The notes: generated by a model not told the origin, from the sequence alone. DNA of 60,000 nucleotides from Nymphaea colorata (GCF_008831285.2 NC_045150.1:2432001-2492000), one strand, 5' to 3'. Shown: positions 22,815 to 38,734, counted from the stretch's first letter. A program made the numbers and translations.

Positions 22815-23150
22815 AACAGTGAGGGTTTTCTTAGGTATAATACAATGAACTTCAAAGAAACAGAAAAAAACTGAAAAATACATTAAATTTTTGAAATTTT
22901 AAAACACTAAAAATGAGGAAAAATAAAATAAGTGAAAAATTAATAACACAAACATCAAAAGATAAGTAGATTTGCAACAAATAAAAAAAAATGAAAAAAA
23001 AACTGTTTGGCATTAAAAAATGTAAAATGAAAAAATAAAAAATAGCAAAAAACTGCATTAAAAACTCAGTTTTGTTTTTAATGTTTTTTTTTCAACAAAC
23101 ATGTTTTTTTAAGTTTTAAACAGTAATTTATTTTTTCGCATTTTTTAACT
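22815..23150 (-). repeat. AT-rich dispersed element
   Basis: Inverse copy of the element inside the left TBL intron. Shared blocks include the reverse complement of AATCTACTTATCTTTTGAT (about 22955-22975) and GTATAATAC (about 22836). A 13-base word, AGTTTTAAACAGT, occurs near both ends (about 22808 and 23110). Confidence 0.6.
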
Positions 23151-23239
23151 TTGTGACTATGGAAGAAAGTATGCAAGTCTTGAAAACACCATACCAATCA
23201 CTTGACCAACCATTTTAGTAAACTATTGGAAAATATTGG

Positions 23240-23360
23240 ATGTGCAATTCTAAATCTTATGTTTTTGTATTATATTACACATTTGGATGTTCCAAAATCT
23301 TATTTTAATGGCAGTGATCTCTATATTGCTATGAAAATTTGTCCTGTGTTGTCTATTTGA
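23240..23360 (+). mobile_element. Possible copia reverse transcriptase relic
   Basis: The plus strand can be read HLDVPKSYFNGSDLYIAMKI, similar to the copia block DVKTAFLNGDLEEEIYM. It is only about 25 residues long and isolated, so it is uncertain. Confidence 0.3.
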
Positions 23361-23367
23361 CTTCTAC

Positions 23368-23816
23368 GGAATAATAATGACTGCTACTAAAGATCTTCAG
23401 TGATATTACTTACCATATAGGCCTTCAGTGGCATTCTACACTATCACATAATGGCAAATAGACATGTGTGTCATTAAAAATATTTACTATCAATTCCATC
23501 TGCCATCTAATATTTGATATAAAGGACCTTTACCGGCACTTGAAGCTGGCCATAAAATGTCAATGCGACACGGATGATCATAACATGCTTCATAATTACC
23601 ACTGAAAGAACTTCAATGGCACGTAGAAAACTGTTTAAAGGCGCTTGTGCTGTGCCACGGTAAACTAATACTGGCAATTAAAGAACACCACTGAAAGGCC
23701 CTTCAGTGGTGCCCTTAGAAGGCCATAAAAATCTCTACTATGACATGACATGTTGCATGTGTCACTGAAAAGCTTTCAACCGCATCATTTTAGCGCCATA
23801 AAAGGGTGTCATTATT
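23368..23816. repeat. Element with AATAATGAC inverted ends and many CACTGAA/TTCAGTG words
   Basis: AATAATGAC (23368-23376) and its inverse GTCATTATT (23808-23816) bracket a segment with repeated CTTCAGTGG and CCACTGAAAGG words, including a near-perfect hairpin at 23690-23713. Dense subterminal words in both orientations suggest a non-autonomous DNA transposon. No target duplication was found. Confidence 0.45.
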
Positions 23817-23849
23817 GGTATTTGGACAATTTGTCTTAAAGATTGAGAT

Positions 23850-24600
23850 AGATTCATAGAATGTTACATCCCACATCAAACTTCCTGGTTCAGCAGAACA
23901 TGGAACACTATGTTGTAGTGCATTATTAATCTATCTTAATTTTTAGGATAAATTCATGAAATAGTTTGTTATTGTTCTCATTACCAAACAACCTCTAAGA
24001 TTGTGATTCTTTAATGTAATTCTCATTTAGTTTTAACATTGCATGTTTTTGGGTGTTCATTCTTTATCATTTGCTTTTTCAATTATAGATCAAAACGCCA
24101 TTCAATTACGAAAAAGATAGTTTTAGATGACTCACGGTGGTTTTCTTGCCCCATAAGCAAATTTTTTCTCAAACCCCAACTTTCTAAACAATCTTTTACT
24201 CAATGTATTGTTTAATTTATTAATTAATTAGTTCCCCTAATTTGAGGGTGTTACTTCAGGAAGTTCCGTTCCAAAATTCTGACCTTGATCAGGACGCGAT
24301 CTTTGTTTAAAAGCTTACGAATCCATCCATAGATTTAAAATATTTTTCTCAGTTTTCAGATAAAATTTTGTTAATAATCAATATGAAATTTAGAAGCTTC
24401 GAACTGTTGCCGAAAACTGAATCCTTATAAAATGGAATTTATATGTACAGCAAAATGAACAGATATAACCAATAAACTTGAATTTCCAATTTCGCACGGT
24501 AGAGATCATAGTAAAAAAAAAGAACTTGCTTTTTTTTTTAAAAAAAAAAAACGCGTTAAAACATGAAAATAAGTCAGCTGTAAGAAAAGGAAGAAAGAAC
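23850..24600. other. Intergenic, no gene seen
   Basis: Includes a MITE-like relic at about 23830-24000 (ATTCATAGAATG, ATTCATGAAATAG, ATTACCAAACAACC) and otherwise unassigned AT-rich sequence. Confidence 0.45.
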
Positions 24601-24915
24601 GTTTTTGCCAGTTTCTTGAAAAACGACAAAACGAAAAAAATGTGAAAAAAACACTATTTTTCTCCCTTTTTACGTTTTTTTCATTTAGGCATTTTTTTTA
24701 TTGCAAAGCTACTTGTTTCTATTTTTCTAATTTCTAATTGTTGCTTACCAACTTAATTTTTAATGTTGTCTTATCATTTTTCTCATTTATTTTATTTTTC
24801 TAAATTTTAAGATTTTTTAATTTTTTAAAAAATTTACTGTATGTCTCTTCTTTTCTTTGCTTTTTTATGTTGCCCATATTACACCTAAAAAAAAACCTTG
24901 CCTAAAACCTGAAGC
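24600..24915 (+). repeat. AT-rich dispersed element, diverged copy
   Basis: Same layout and orientation as 910-1290: T-tracts, CAAAGCTACTTGTTTCTA, TCTCATTTATTTTATTTTTC, then ATATTACACCTAAAA and CCTTGCCTAAAACCTGAAGC. Confidence 0.5.
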
Positions 24916-25402
24916 AGATATTTTTAGCTGTATTAAACGTCATTATCACATTGTTAAAAGTAAATTTTAAAATGAAAAATAACATATTAAAATACTTAAG
25001 GTTAATTTGCACAAATTTTATAATGCAAACTTGCTTCTTTAATAATTTGCACGGATTTTATGCAATCAGTTTGCTGCAGATGAACGATATTATGGTCAGC
25101 GCCTTTGCTTCTGTTGCTTTCTCCACAGTCCGCCTGCAATTGACATGGATTCATTAGCCTTTACGTCCTTGGCACATTCTTCGCGCCTGATCGGGCGATG
25201 ACATATACATATTCATTGACCATTAAAAACAAGCAATTTGCCATGGAGCTCTGAGTGACCTTCTCAAGTCAATGGAAAATTGCTGGTCTACGACGCTTCT
25301 TGAATCTGCTTCTTTCTTCATTCTTAATAGAAACTCTCACCTTTTCGAACCAAGAAAGCAAAATCTCTCCCTCTCAATCTCTCTCTGATCTCTCTTTCTC
25401 TG

Positions 25403-28913
<3,511 letters not shown>

Positions 28914-29651
28914 ATTACAGCATTGTTGTATCAATTGTTTTTTGTTGATGCATGTTTCTGCAGATTGATCATTTTGAACGCACGGACTGCGGGTTCATAT
29001 TGCTTTGCAATCCTTGGATTTTGTTGAGATTGCTATTGGAAGGTTGTCATGATACTGTCTCAAGTTTGATGCACAAGTTGTGATTATGTTTCGATTCGAG
29101 AATAATCATTATCTTCAGAGTCATCAATAGTAGGCTATGACCGACGACCGCAGCTAAGTTTTACTTGCTGTGTCTGCTCATATCCCACTTAAGACCGAGG
29201 CTGGTCCTCGTTGCAACCCTCGGGTTTATGAAGCTCAAAATCAAGGACCCATGTGCAACATATCTCTGTTCGATCACAGGGCATAGGAAAGATTCAGAGT
29301 TCTACCTTAAACATCTGCTTAAGGTATAGTTTTCCTTCCTTTAGTGCAGACTTCTTAGACTACGGGACCAGGCAACAGATTTTAACTCAGTTTTCAGGCC
29401 TTGGCAGTCAAGATAGATACATATGAAGCATGTAAATCGCAGTTAGTGCGGTCAAATCAACCTAACTAGCAGATACTAACCTATTCACTTGTAGAAAATT
29501 GGCAGAAAACTTGCCCTAGATGAGATCAAGTTCATACTCTGCTGCATCAGCTTTTGATGCCCACAGCTTTTTGGCAAAGCAAAAGCCATAACAACCCCTT
29601 CCAGAGTTTCAGGACAACATGCAGGCCACACAAGTACACACACACACATAT

Positions 29652-29686
<35 letters not shown>

Positions 29687-29924
29687 CTCTATCAACACAC
29701 ATACATGAACTCCTCGTTGTCCATGCATGTTGACCGCTGAAGTGATTTTCTTCAATCACCGAAAGAATAAGCAGCGTAAAGGAAACTAGATTTGCCATGA
29801 TTCCATATTTGTTCAGCCTACAAATCAGACACGCATGCATACAAACATAAGAATAGAGAGAACATCTACGTTACCAACCATTACATCTGATAAACTAGTT
29901 ATTTATAGGAGAACATCGGCCTCG
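28914..29924. other. Tail-to-tail spacer between the TBL-like and GRAS genes
   Basis: Should hold the 3' UTRs of both convergent genes. It contains (CT)n at 29655-29691. No other gene is seen. Confidence 0.6.
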
Positions 29925-31643
29925 TCATCTCCAAGCTGAGGCTACAATTAGGTTCTTGTCCTCCCAACCAAAGTAAAGAGCACCATTATCTTCCTTTAAT
30001 TTATATCTGTCACAGTAAGACCTATGCAGATGTGTCTTGATTGTGTCGTTCACATAACTACTCAGCGGACATGGCTCAAATCCTGCCATCATCATTCGTG
30101 CCCTCCATTTTCCGGCAACTTCATACCGCTCTATCCTTTCTTCTCCTTCACACGCTACTATGTTTACTATTTCACGTGCAAGGCACTGCTTCTCCACATT
30201 TATCCTGTCAGGGCTTTCCCTCGGCATTGTCACATCTAATGACGTGAACACAGCAGAGTAGTACTCGTACACCTCATGGAACCGAGTCAAGAAGGGTGCT
30301 GTGTTTGCATTCACATCCTGTTCCACAACCGTCACCAGTTTTGGACCCAGGCTCTTTACCATCCGGAGAAGATGATCACGTTGATTCACCGTGGAGACAC
30401 TCTCATCTGGCATGTGATGAAGCTGAAACGCAAAGTTGACCACCAATGCCTCCTCCCCAGGATGAAGGTCCAGCATGTCTGGAGTCACATCACACGTCTT
30501 AGCAGGTACAGCTCTAAATTCAAATGGCACACCCACTAGCTTTGCAAGCATTTCGAGTCTTTGTCCTACGATTTTCAAACCACCAACTTCACGCTGCACA
30601 GACTCAGGATCGTCCACACCTGTGATTCTAATACGGGTCTGCTTACTGCTCTGCTGGGTAGAGAGGGCCTGGATTAGAGTTACATACTGGGTTCCTTGAT
30701 TTATGTCAAAATCAATTATGTGCACACACTTTTCATCTTTGAATGCTTCAGCAATCGCACCATTTGCTGCCATGAATCCAAACTTGAAACATGGGCATAT
30801 TTCGAAAAGTATTTGCATGGCAGAGAGACGATCTGAAGTTGGTGGTTCTTTGCATTTGAGAGCTTTATAGAGGCCGTGCCCAGAATTAGCAAGACGAGCA
30901 GCAAGACCTTCAACCATGTAAGATGTAATTCTGTGTATAGGGTCACCTTCAATTGATACCATCTGCCTCAGTTCATTGATCATCTTAGAAGCTTCTTCAA
31001 GTCTCCCTTCAGATACTGCTGCTGCACACTTGTAAAGCATCTCCTTCGGGGTTGTCACTACTTCATGCAAACACTTGAGAGGACTGGTGACTTGAGCAGT
31101 AGATGCTTCTTTATTGCCACTGAGGTTTGAACTTGAGGACGATTCTTTTGGGGAGTCTGACAGCAAAAGGTTCTCAATTGATTCAGCCCATTCTCCATCC
31201 ATACAAGTTTCCTGTCCTTCACCAAACTCATTTCTGTCATCATCATCATACATTAATTTTCTTTCAATTTCTTCAAGCTTCTTCTTAATTTCACCCGTAT
31301 CACAATCTTCCAAACTTGTGTCCAAGATAAGGCTGATCTCTGGACTGGAAACATTTTGAAGATGTCTCCTTATAGATGAATCTGAGGAATTAGACAAGTC
31401 TTGAGTAGCATCAGAAGAATCAGAACTAGCTAGAGACTGATATCGAGCTGTGTTTTGATATTGAAAAATCAATTCATTCATAGAAGCATCATTCGGATTG
31501 TGGAAGTTGGGTCGTATATCAAACTCATCTACAACAGAACTAGGATAAAACTGTTGGCTGTAAATCTCATGGTGATGCTGATCTGATCCACCATAAATGA
31601 ACTTTCTCTTCTCTGGAACATTTAGGTAAGAAAATGTTGCCAT
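29925..31643 (-). CDS. SCL1: GRAS transcription regulator, PAT1 branch, scarecrow-like 1 type
   Basis: An uninterrupted 572-residue frame. The N-terminal 200 residues are Ser/Asp-rich and variable, with a charged helix EIKKKLEEIERKLMYDDDD (118-136). The GRAS domain then follows in order: LHRI from about 200 (EMLYKCAAAVSEG), VHIID at 307-311 (CVHIIDFDINQGTQY), LHRII, a PFYRE-like region (about 450-470), and the SAW end GWEDKNLIVASAWR. GRAS proteins are plant nuclear co-regulators; PAT1-branch members act in phytochrome and stress signalling and usually lack coding introns, as here. The assignment to SCL1 rests on overall resemblance of the N-terminus and core, recalled rather than aligned; another PAT1-branch member is possible. 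The start is the first ATG, followed by ATFSYLNVPEKRKF. It is convergent with the TBL-like gene and has no frameshift. Confidence 0.9.
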   Translation of the reverse strand: MATFSYLNVPEKRKFIYGGSDQHHHEIYSQQFYPSSVVDEFDIRPNFHNPNDASMNELIFQYQNTARYQSLASSDSSDATQDLSNSSDSSIRRHLQNVSSPEISLILDTSLEDCDTGEIKKKLEEIERKLMYDDDDRNEFGEGQETCMDGEWAESIENLLLSDSPKESSSSSNLSGNKEASTAQVTSPLKCLHEVVTTPKEMLYKCAAAVSEGRLEEASKMINELRQMVSIEGDPIHRITSYMVEGLAARLANSGHGLYKALKCKEPPTSDRLSAMQILFEICPCFKFGFMAANGAIAEAFKDEKCVHIIDFDINQGTQYVTLIQALSTQQSSKQTRIRITGVDDPESVQREVGGLKIVGQRLEMLAKLVGVPFEFRAVPAKTCDVTPDMLDLHPGEEALVVNFAFQLHHMPDESVSTVNQRDHLLRMVKSLGPKLVTVVEQDVNANTAPFLTRFHEVYEYYSAVFTSLDVTMPRESPDRINVEKQCLAREIVNIVACEGEERIERYEVAGKWRARMMMAGFEPCPLSSYVNDTIKTHLHRSYCDRYKLKEDNGALYFGWEDKNLIVASAWR

Positions 31644-31851
31644 GGCCAGATGCTTTTCTGTTAGCAGGGGTTAATATGGTTCCACAGCCAGGAAGAGTTT
31701 GTGAAACCCCTTTAGAAGCATAGTGGTCTTAGTAAATATCTACAGCTTGAGCCCTTCTGTCAACTTCTATTCCAGAGGAGATAGATGATTCACTGTCAGT
31801 AAGAAAGAAGGTTTGCCTAGTGAGCTGATATCCTTCTTAGCTATCACAAAC

Positions 31852-34800
31852 CTGAAAGCAGAAAGATGGTCGATGAGTGATGAGAAGCAGAGTGACATTC
31901 ATCTCTTAGATGGATACATAATACTACCAAGAAAAACAACTTCATATTGCTTGGAAGGAGTTAGAAATTCACGGATGAGTTCAAGAAGCCTCACAAGGCT
32001 ACCCACTTAAAACTACATGTACATTTAAACCAGGTTTTGATGCATCTTAGCATCATGGAGTACCAACGTTGCCAAAGCAGGTATCAGTTGATGAACCACC
32101 GTTGTGCAGGCAAATGATTTTTTCCCTTTTTTTATTTCATAATTCTTCTAAGTTAGATGTCATTTGCAATACATTTTACGAAGTAAAAATAGGCTGATAA
32201 CCATGACCTAATACAAAGATATATAGCCTACAGTTTAACATTTTACAACACGTTCACCTCTAATACTGATAGAACTATGTTCCATACTTCAATGTAACGA
32301 ATATCTAAACATCTGGATGATATCTCTTCAGAATATGATAGACATCAAACTTTTGCCTTCATAATCTAGAGGCACCTTTACAAAGATCAGCTTTGTCCTC
32401 TTACGCTTCATGAATATAAAACAGAGTTCAAATCTCCTCGAGATCAATATTACGAAGAAAAGAAATTCAAGTTCTACCAATTTCAGATTTTTCTACTTAT
32501 GACACTTCTAGATCCTGTGTGCTTAAAATCCTGATGATCAGATAAAAAATTCTGTGGACTGGACCTATTTTCCTTAGCTGGAAAGCCAGAAAATGCTAAA
32601 AATGCTACAGTCATAATGGGCTTCTACTAATAAAATTTTGGTGGAACACAATGAGAAAGGATTCACCTTGCACTCAACCGTAACCATGACGTTGAAAACT
32701 GAAGTTAAGCCCTCATTGTGCTGAAATATGCTCATGCATATATAAGGACATGGCAATATGGCATAGTCACGATGAAGACTACAACTACAATGTGCACATA
32801 AATCAATAACAAAATAAGCACTAGGCTTAATTTGAGTTCCGACAAAAGAAGACTGCATTTGAGCATCTAGGACCATCGGTGCAGTTAAATACTCATAACA
32901 TCATTCACAATGAGAGAATTAATATCTCTATTTCTCATTTCCTGAACATTTCACAATGATCATTTTCTTTTGGAAAAGCTTCACAGCAACCAGAGCTCTT
33001 CCACATATTTCTCTATCAGTTAGTAGAGGTTGCATCATTTGAAAGAGCAACATACAGTTTCCAACATAAGGCACTACTTGCATATGATTGTCTTGCATCC
33101 TTAAATCACATTTTCAAATTCTTTAGAGCGCAGTCACAAGCACCGTTAATTGGGCTCCTATAAGTGACATACTTTCAGCTATTAATTGGATGTTTACTTT
33201 TATCGGGAAAATCTCATGAACTCAAAAAAACTACAAAAATTTGAAAAAATAACAGAGAAAATTATGAAATTATAGATGTTCTAATAGTTTTCTTACAAAG
33301 CATCAATAAAGAACTCATTTGAATGTTAAAAGTACCCAAAAAAGTTCAAATTGCACGATCAAACAACTTTCCCAAGCAAGTCATAAAAATATTTCACTGT
33401 TTTCCATGTCTTCTTCACTTGATTTTGATATGTTAATGTAATACCTTCAAAACATCTCAAACATTTGTGACTACGCTTTAGAATTTAAACAGATGATAAG
33501 CCTTGATAGAAACCCATACTTCGATGTCCTCAAAGAAAGAGCATTGAAATAAATGTATTAGATTGACTTAATCAGCAAGAAAGGTCAAACTTCCTGCAGT
33601 TATTGATGGATTTTGTTGGTTGTGTAGTTATGCTGATGAAACTTGCTGACTGCCCATGTACATCCCATGACAAATAAGAAAGATCTGTTCAAAACTAAAT
33701 CACTTACATCTAATCCACCTGAGCAAGGGTACAATATCGCTTGAAATTCAAATTGCTGTTAAAGAATTTCAATATCGCTTGAAATTCAAATTGCTGTTAA
33801 AGAATTATCTCCTCAAGAGCATGCAAAAATTGCATTGAAGCAGTGTTCAAATGGTTTGAGGAGTCAACCATTTTGAAGATAATAGAAGGAAACACATACT
33901 TAAGATAGGGGTTTGGGGTTATTGATCAAAGTAAGAAGGAAAGCAGAGCAGCCTATAGTAGCAAGAATGATATCCCAATTACCATTAGCAGTATGAGATA
34001 CAGAGCAGGTTTGTTGTTTGTTAGCCTTCAGTGACTGAGAGCACCAACCCAGAGATCTTAAGTGCTAGACTCTCGAATCCTTAGCTTGATCCAGCTTAAT
34101 TGTTCCCCAGAGCTAAGAAGGAAAGACCAAATATGGATACTAAGATTTTTTGTTTGATTGTCCCCAAAAATCTGCCTTATTGTCCTAAAAATATTCCAGA
34201 AACAGATACATAAATAGCCTGTCAGCTAATTAGCAGCACATGCTAAACCTCCAGAATCTGGCAAATCCTTCCACCATTGTACCAAACCGAAAGAAAGAGG
34301 AGCAATATATGCTGGGCCCTTTATCAAATCGAGCCTATCATATTAAGCAACGAGCAAGGAGAAGCCATATTTAGTTAGAAAAGAGAACAGAGGGTGACCT
34401 CAAAGGAGGTCATCAGAGGAAAGCAACCGAAATTTTTTCCAAAATATGCCTGGAAACTAGGAAAATCGTCTGCAGGATATGGGCCATATAGTGTATTATG
34501 ATAAAATATATTCAAGAACCTAACGTATATTAGGTGGATAGGGCTTGACATCAAAACCAACATACACATCTTGTTGCCTTTAATCTAGCAATGAAATGAT
34601 CCCCAGTAGGCCCGCGCCTTCCTCAGAGAACTGCCACCATTGAAACGGCAGAGCAGTTGAAAAGCCATAAAAACTTGGACAATAAGAATTTGGCCCAGCT
34701 ATAATATCAAGCATCCGAGCTGCTTCTTTTATTACAGAGAAGCTTGAGGTGCCCCCAAGCTTTACCAATACAAGCAACACAAATGATCTCAGGAAGATCA

Positions 34801-35024
34801 TCTGCTGATACCATTTTTTGTGCAAACAAAAAGGTTTCATATTCTGTATATAGATGCTAAGGGATGCATATAGAAGAAAAGCACAGGAATCATGACACGG
34901 AGAAGATCTTTTCTTGTAGCCCCTGAATAAGCATCAAAATCCTTCAAGATCAGCGGGTTTTACAAGATCTGCAGAATCAGAATTCTTCTATTACAGAACG
35001 TCCGCCAACGAAAAGTGAGTTTAC
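31852..35024 (-). other. Probable 5'-leader intron of the GRAS gene
   Basis: On the minus strand a CTTTCAG acceptor ends at 31852, 208 bases before the GRAS ATG. A good donor (CTTGAACTTCAAG-like context, AAG|GTAAACTC) lies at 35024. Introns in the 5' leader are common in PAT1-branch GRAS genes. The 3.2-kb stretch has no credible coding frame on either strand. The pairing of these two sites is inferred; other leader exons could lie between them. Confidence 0.4.
33732..33807 (+). repeat. Exact 38-bp tandem duplication
   Basis: Two adjacent copies of a 38-base unit beginning CAATATCGCTTGAAATTCAA, 33732-33769 and 33770-33807. They are essentially identical, so the event is recent. Confidence 0.93.
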
Positions 35025-35487
35025 CTTGAACTTGCAGCAGCCGACCCACGATCAAACAGCCTGACGAGAGATCATCAACGATGTAGATAACCAAGAAACG
35101 ATCTCATCACCAAATAAGAGCTATCAAGAACAGAGAAAAGGCAACGGGATGAAGAAATGATCGAATGGTTTGAAAAGGAAACTTCCAGGTTTGACTAGAG
35201 GTTTCCCAAGGAGTGGATAAAACAAGAGGAACCAAACCGCCGCGAAAAAAGTCTTCCACCGATGGGTTTTTTGGAGGAACACAATGATACAACTTTGACC
35301 ATGGATTTCGCTTTTTCATATACAGGAGATACGCAAGCGTGAAATACCAAAGACCACTCCAGTGAATGCCTTCTTCCAAAAGAAAGAAGGTAAAAGTCAG
35401 TGAAAGATTTAACCACGGATTTCTAAGAGTGGGAAAATCATAAACAAGATGAAAAGTTACGGAACAAGGCAAGTTCCAACGAATTTC

Positions 35488-35495
35488 TTATATAA
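35488..35495 (-). promoter_or_regulatory. Possible TATA box of the GRAS gene
   Basis: TTATATAA, about 465 bases upstream of the candidate leader donor at 35024 on the minus strand. Transcription would start near 35460 and give a leader exon of about 435 nt. The motif is palindromic and unconfirmed. Confidence 0.3.
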
Positions 35496-35499
35496 CATA

Positions 35500-37555
35500 T
35501 GATTTTCTGCAAAATGGAGACTACCTTATATGCCGTATTGCAGAAATCGTCTCTCTGCTTCCTGTGGTTGCACAACTAATTAGAGAAAGGCTTTTCTAGC
35601 TTCACAGTCAAAGAACGTTTGCTGTCTTTGTTTTTCTAAATTAACGCGCTCAAACTTTCCAAGATTAGATTGTGCTTCATAGAGATATATAGATTATGTT
35701 CGAAAACTTGGAAATTAAAATGTATTATCGGCATTTGTTGGTGCTTATAACATCTGATCTAAATAACCAATAAACTAGTTTATGACGGCACATGCAATTT
35801 CAAACCTGGAATTTTATTGACAACCGACTTTGCAGGATGAAAAAGAAAACAATGAACAAAACGGACATCCAAGATTTCAGCTGTAGCTTCCAAGTAAACT
35901 CACCTTTGACAAATTTTCTTTGAAGAGACTTATTTATTTCTCGATTTGTTTCTTCTGCCAACCTTGTGCAGGACAATGCTAGTTATCTCTGCATCCTTCC
36001 AGTTTTATCGGATCATCTCATTTGTTGCTGTTGATGATAATTTACATGGGTTAACCTCTTGAATTATTTGGCAAAAATTTCGACAAGTCAGGCACTGTTT
36101 TGGAATTAGTTCATAAGACAAGGTCCATTTAGCAAGAAATGTAATACAATTTGAAAAGAAAAAAAAAAGGAAAAGGTGGTATGAAAAGGTTTGGTAAGAA
36201 GCAGCTGAGCATAGAGCCCCACAACACAAGGCAAGCAGTTAATAAAATAAAGAGAAAAAAAAAAAAGCACAGGCAATATTTTTTTTATTTTTGCATAAAA
36301 TAAAATATTATTTAAAATTTTATATTAAAAAAAACTTCAAAAGTGAAGGAATATCTCCTGCAGTCAAGTTAGAAACTATATATTAAGTTATTAGCAACTA
36401 CAAAACGTGACATCGGACGATAATTATCATATGAATTTTTTTTTCCAAAAAAAGGAAATGACTGAAATGCCATCTGCAATTATGGTGCTGGATCGAGACC
36501 GATTCAAACCCATCCGGACAGCGACGTCGACCTGCTTTAAAAGTCCACATTACACGGAGCACACGCGGAGGCAGACAAGGTAATGAAAATTGCAAAGAGG
36601 TGACCCTTTTGGGGCTTTTTCCACTAGGACTGCCGGAGGAGGTGGCGGGGGGGCACAAAACTTGCACAGGGGAATCGACCAAAAAACGTTAAAAATATAT
36701 ATTTTTTATAAATAGAGAAATATTTACAAAATTATGACAAAATAAAAACCTTCAAATTTTGCGTAAAAAGGTTTATATAACAGCACCTTGAATCCATTGA
36801 CAATTTTGAAAGATTCTAATAAACATTGATGGAGAAAGTTATATGTTACATGTAAAATAATTATAGCAAAAATTAGAAAGGAAGCACCTAATAATGGTGC
36901 ATCCGTTTACCAAATTCGAATTCTTAAAAGGGTGTTTGATGAAATGTATAGCTTAGAGGAACTCACTTTCATAGAAAACGTTTTACAATGCAAACTGCAT
37001 AATTTTCTAAAGTTTCGGTCCTCAATTTTGAAGTACGACTTACTTCTCTCAAAACTTTTCGAAGAAATAGCACATTCAGAGTTTTACAAACTGATATTTG
37101 TGGTTCTCTTCTGACAATGTTGAGAATCGAACTAGTGACATGCCTCAACTTTTATAACTTTTAAAATTCACAATTTACTATAAGTCACCTCCAAATCTAA
37201 ATCTGAGATTCAGTATCATCAGTTGCCCCTTAAAACATAAGTGTTAGTTAGTTAGTTAAAAATTTATGTTCGAAAGGATGACTAATTTGGAATTATGGCG
37301 AAAATGTTGGGGTCTATGTGAGAATTGCAAAAGAGAAAGGGGCTTGGATTTTGAGGAGGGTAAACCAGGGGAGGGCCACCCACAGAAATAAAATGCTCCG
37401 CTTTTAGAGAGAGAAAAAACGACACATTCTCTCTCTCTCTCTCTACGTAAGAACAACGCAAGCAATGAGTCAGCAGGTTAGCTTACCTATCTCAGTCGGA
37501 TGCGTGCCGCTGAGGAACATCCGCAAAACACACTGAAAAAAAAAAAATCTGCCCG
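35500..37555. other. Intergenic, no gene seen
   Basis: Upstream region of the GRAS gene, then AT-rich sequence. 36480-36660 is locally GC-rich but has no supported frame. A (CT)n tract lies at 37427-37444. Confidence 0.5.
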
Positions 37556-37765
37556 GTTTCCGATACGCATCGGCTCGTATCGAATTTTTATAATAATAAG
37601 GTTAATCAACTTTAAATTGGTTCTTTAACAATAAATTGGTTCTTTAACAATATATTGGCCAGTGTGGGGCTGTATCGACCGATATGGCCAGATATGTACC
37701 GCTTTTACTTCGTATCGACCAATTTTGTGAACATGCCGTATCGGACCCCATCGCATGTTGTAATT
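37556..37765. repeat. CGATACG/TATCGACCG-type dispersed repeat
   Basis: Words such as CCGATACGCATCGGCTCGTA, TGTATCGACCGATATGG and CGTATCGACC recur within 200 bases, with a 20-base unit (TTGGTTCTTTAACAATA) duplicated at 37617-37655. It looks like a decayed repeat; boundaries are unknown. Confidence 0.5.
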
Positions 37766-37952
37766 CATTAAATAATATATACATACATGAAAGGTCATCA
37801 TATATGAAGATAGATGTTACAGATTTGATGATAAGATGAATTGACAAAAATAGCCTGATAATGAATGTTTGTACATTTTATCATTGACAAAAATATCTTC
37901 ATCCGCCATGCCCACGTTGGACTCTTTGAGGTCAGTTTAGTGATCTCAAGTT

Positions 37953-37955
<3 letters not shown>

Positions 37956-37992
<37 letters not shown>
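37956..37992. repeat. (TA)n microsatellite
   Basis: About 18 TA units. Confidence 0.95.
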
Positions 37993-37995
<3 letters not shown>

Positions 37996-38464
37996 GAAGA
38001 AGGCTTCAATTTCTCAAATTTTACTCAATTTATGCTAACTATGGAGAAAGAAATATAAAAGACAAGAAGCATAGTTTTGTCCTTTGTCCCCCAGCATGAG
38101 TGTGCTTGGCTGTGGAACTGCCGCCATCTTCTTGATTGCGTCTTAGATGAACATAGTGTGCACTCGACTCAAATCCGATCTGCCTTGGGAGAAGATTCAG
38201 CTACTATATCAAGCAAATATCGCCATTAATAGTGGCTACTTCTGTCTTTAGTGGGGAAGGTGCGCTGCACATGGGCTGGGCTCGACTGGGCCTGGACTAA
38301 CCAAACCAGGCCCTGTGCCGGTCAAAGACAGGCATGGGCCCAACCAGAATCTTCGTATTATCAGGCAACCCTACCAGACCCGTCCACCTAACAACCCGTT
38401 TAAATTACCATCCAAGCATTTATTATTTCTAAAATTTTGTTATAACAGTAAGTTGGGGTATGAA

Positions 38465-38665
38465 TGGGGTGAGCGTCCGCTGCAGGGCCGGGCTGGCCAG
38501 TTTGAAAATAAAAAAAAAATATTTTTAAAATTATAAAATAAATTTTAATAATATAAAACATGTTTTTAATAATAAAATATATATTATTAAATTTTAAAAA
38601 TAATAAAAAAAAATTATAGGGCTGGATCGGGCCGGCCCCGGGTACCCACTGGTGGCCCACGCCTA
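38465..38665. mobile_element. GC-ended hAT-like element with TAGGC end
   Basis: A 201-bp element flanked by GGTATGAA (38457-38464) and GGTATGAT (38666-38673), 7 of 8 matching. The right end in reverse complement reads TAGGCGTGGGCCACCAGTGG; the left end reads TGGGGTGAGCGTCCGCTGCA. The middle is AT-rich, as in the relative at 18682-19011. Confidence 0.72.
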
Positions 38666-38734
38666 GGTATGATTGGGCTTATCCCTCACTAAAGGCCTCC
38701 AAATTAATTGGGAGTCACTCTCTCTTTCGATTAT

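Noticed and set aside
30024-31359. Plus-strand frames over the GRAS gene
   Set aside because: Antisense shadows of an intact 572-codon gene with all GRAS motifs.
35107-35472. 121-codon minus-strand frame upstream of the GRAS gene
   Set aside because: No domain; it falls in the probable leader of the GRAS transcript and is at most an upstream frame.
36398-36682. 94-codon minus-strand frame in a GC-richer patch
   Set aside because: Composition is normal but no motif, splice site or start context supports a gene.
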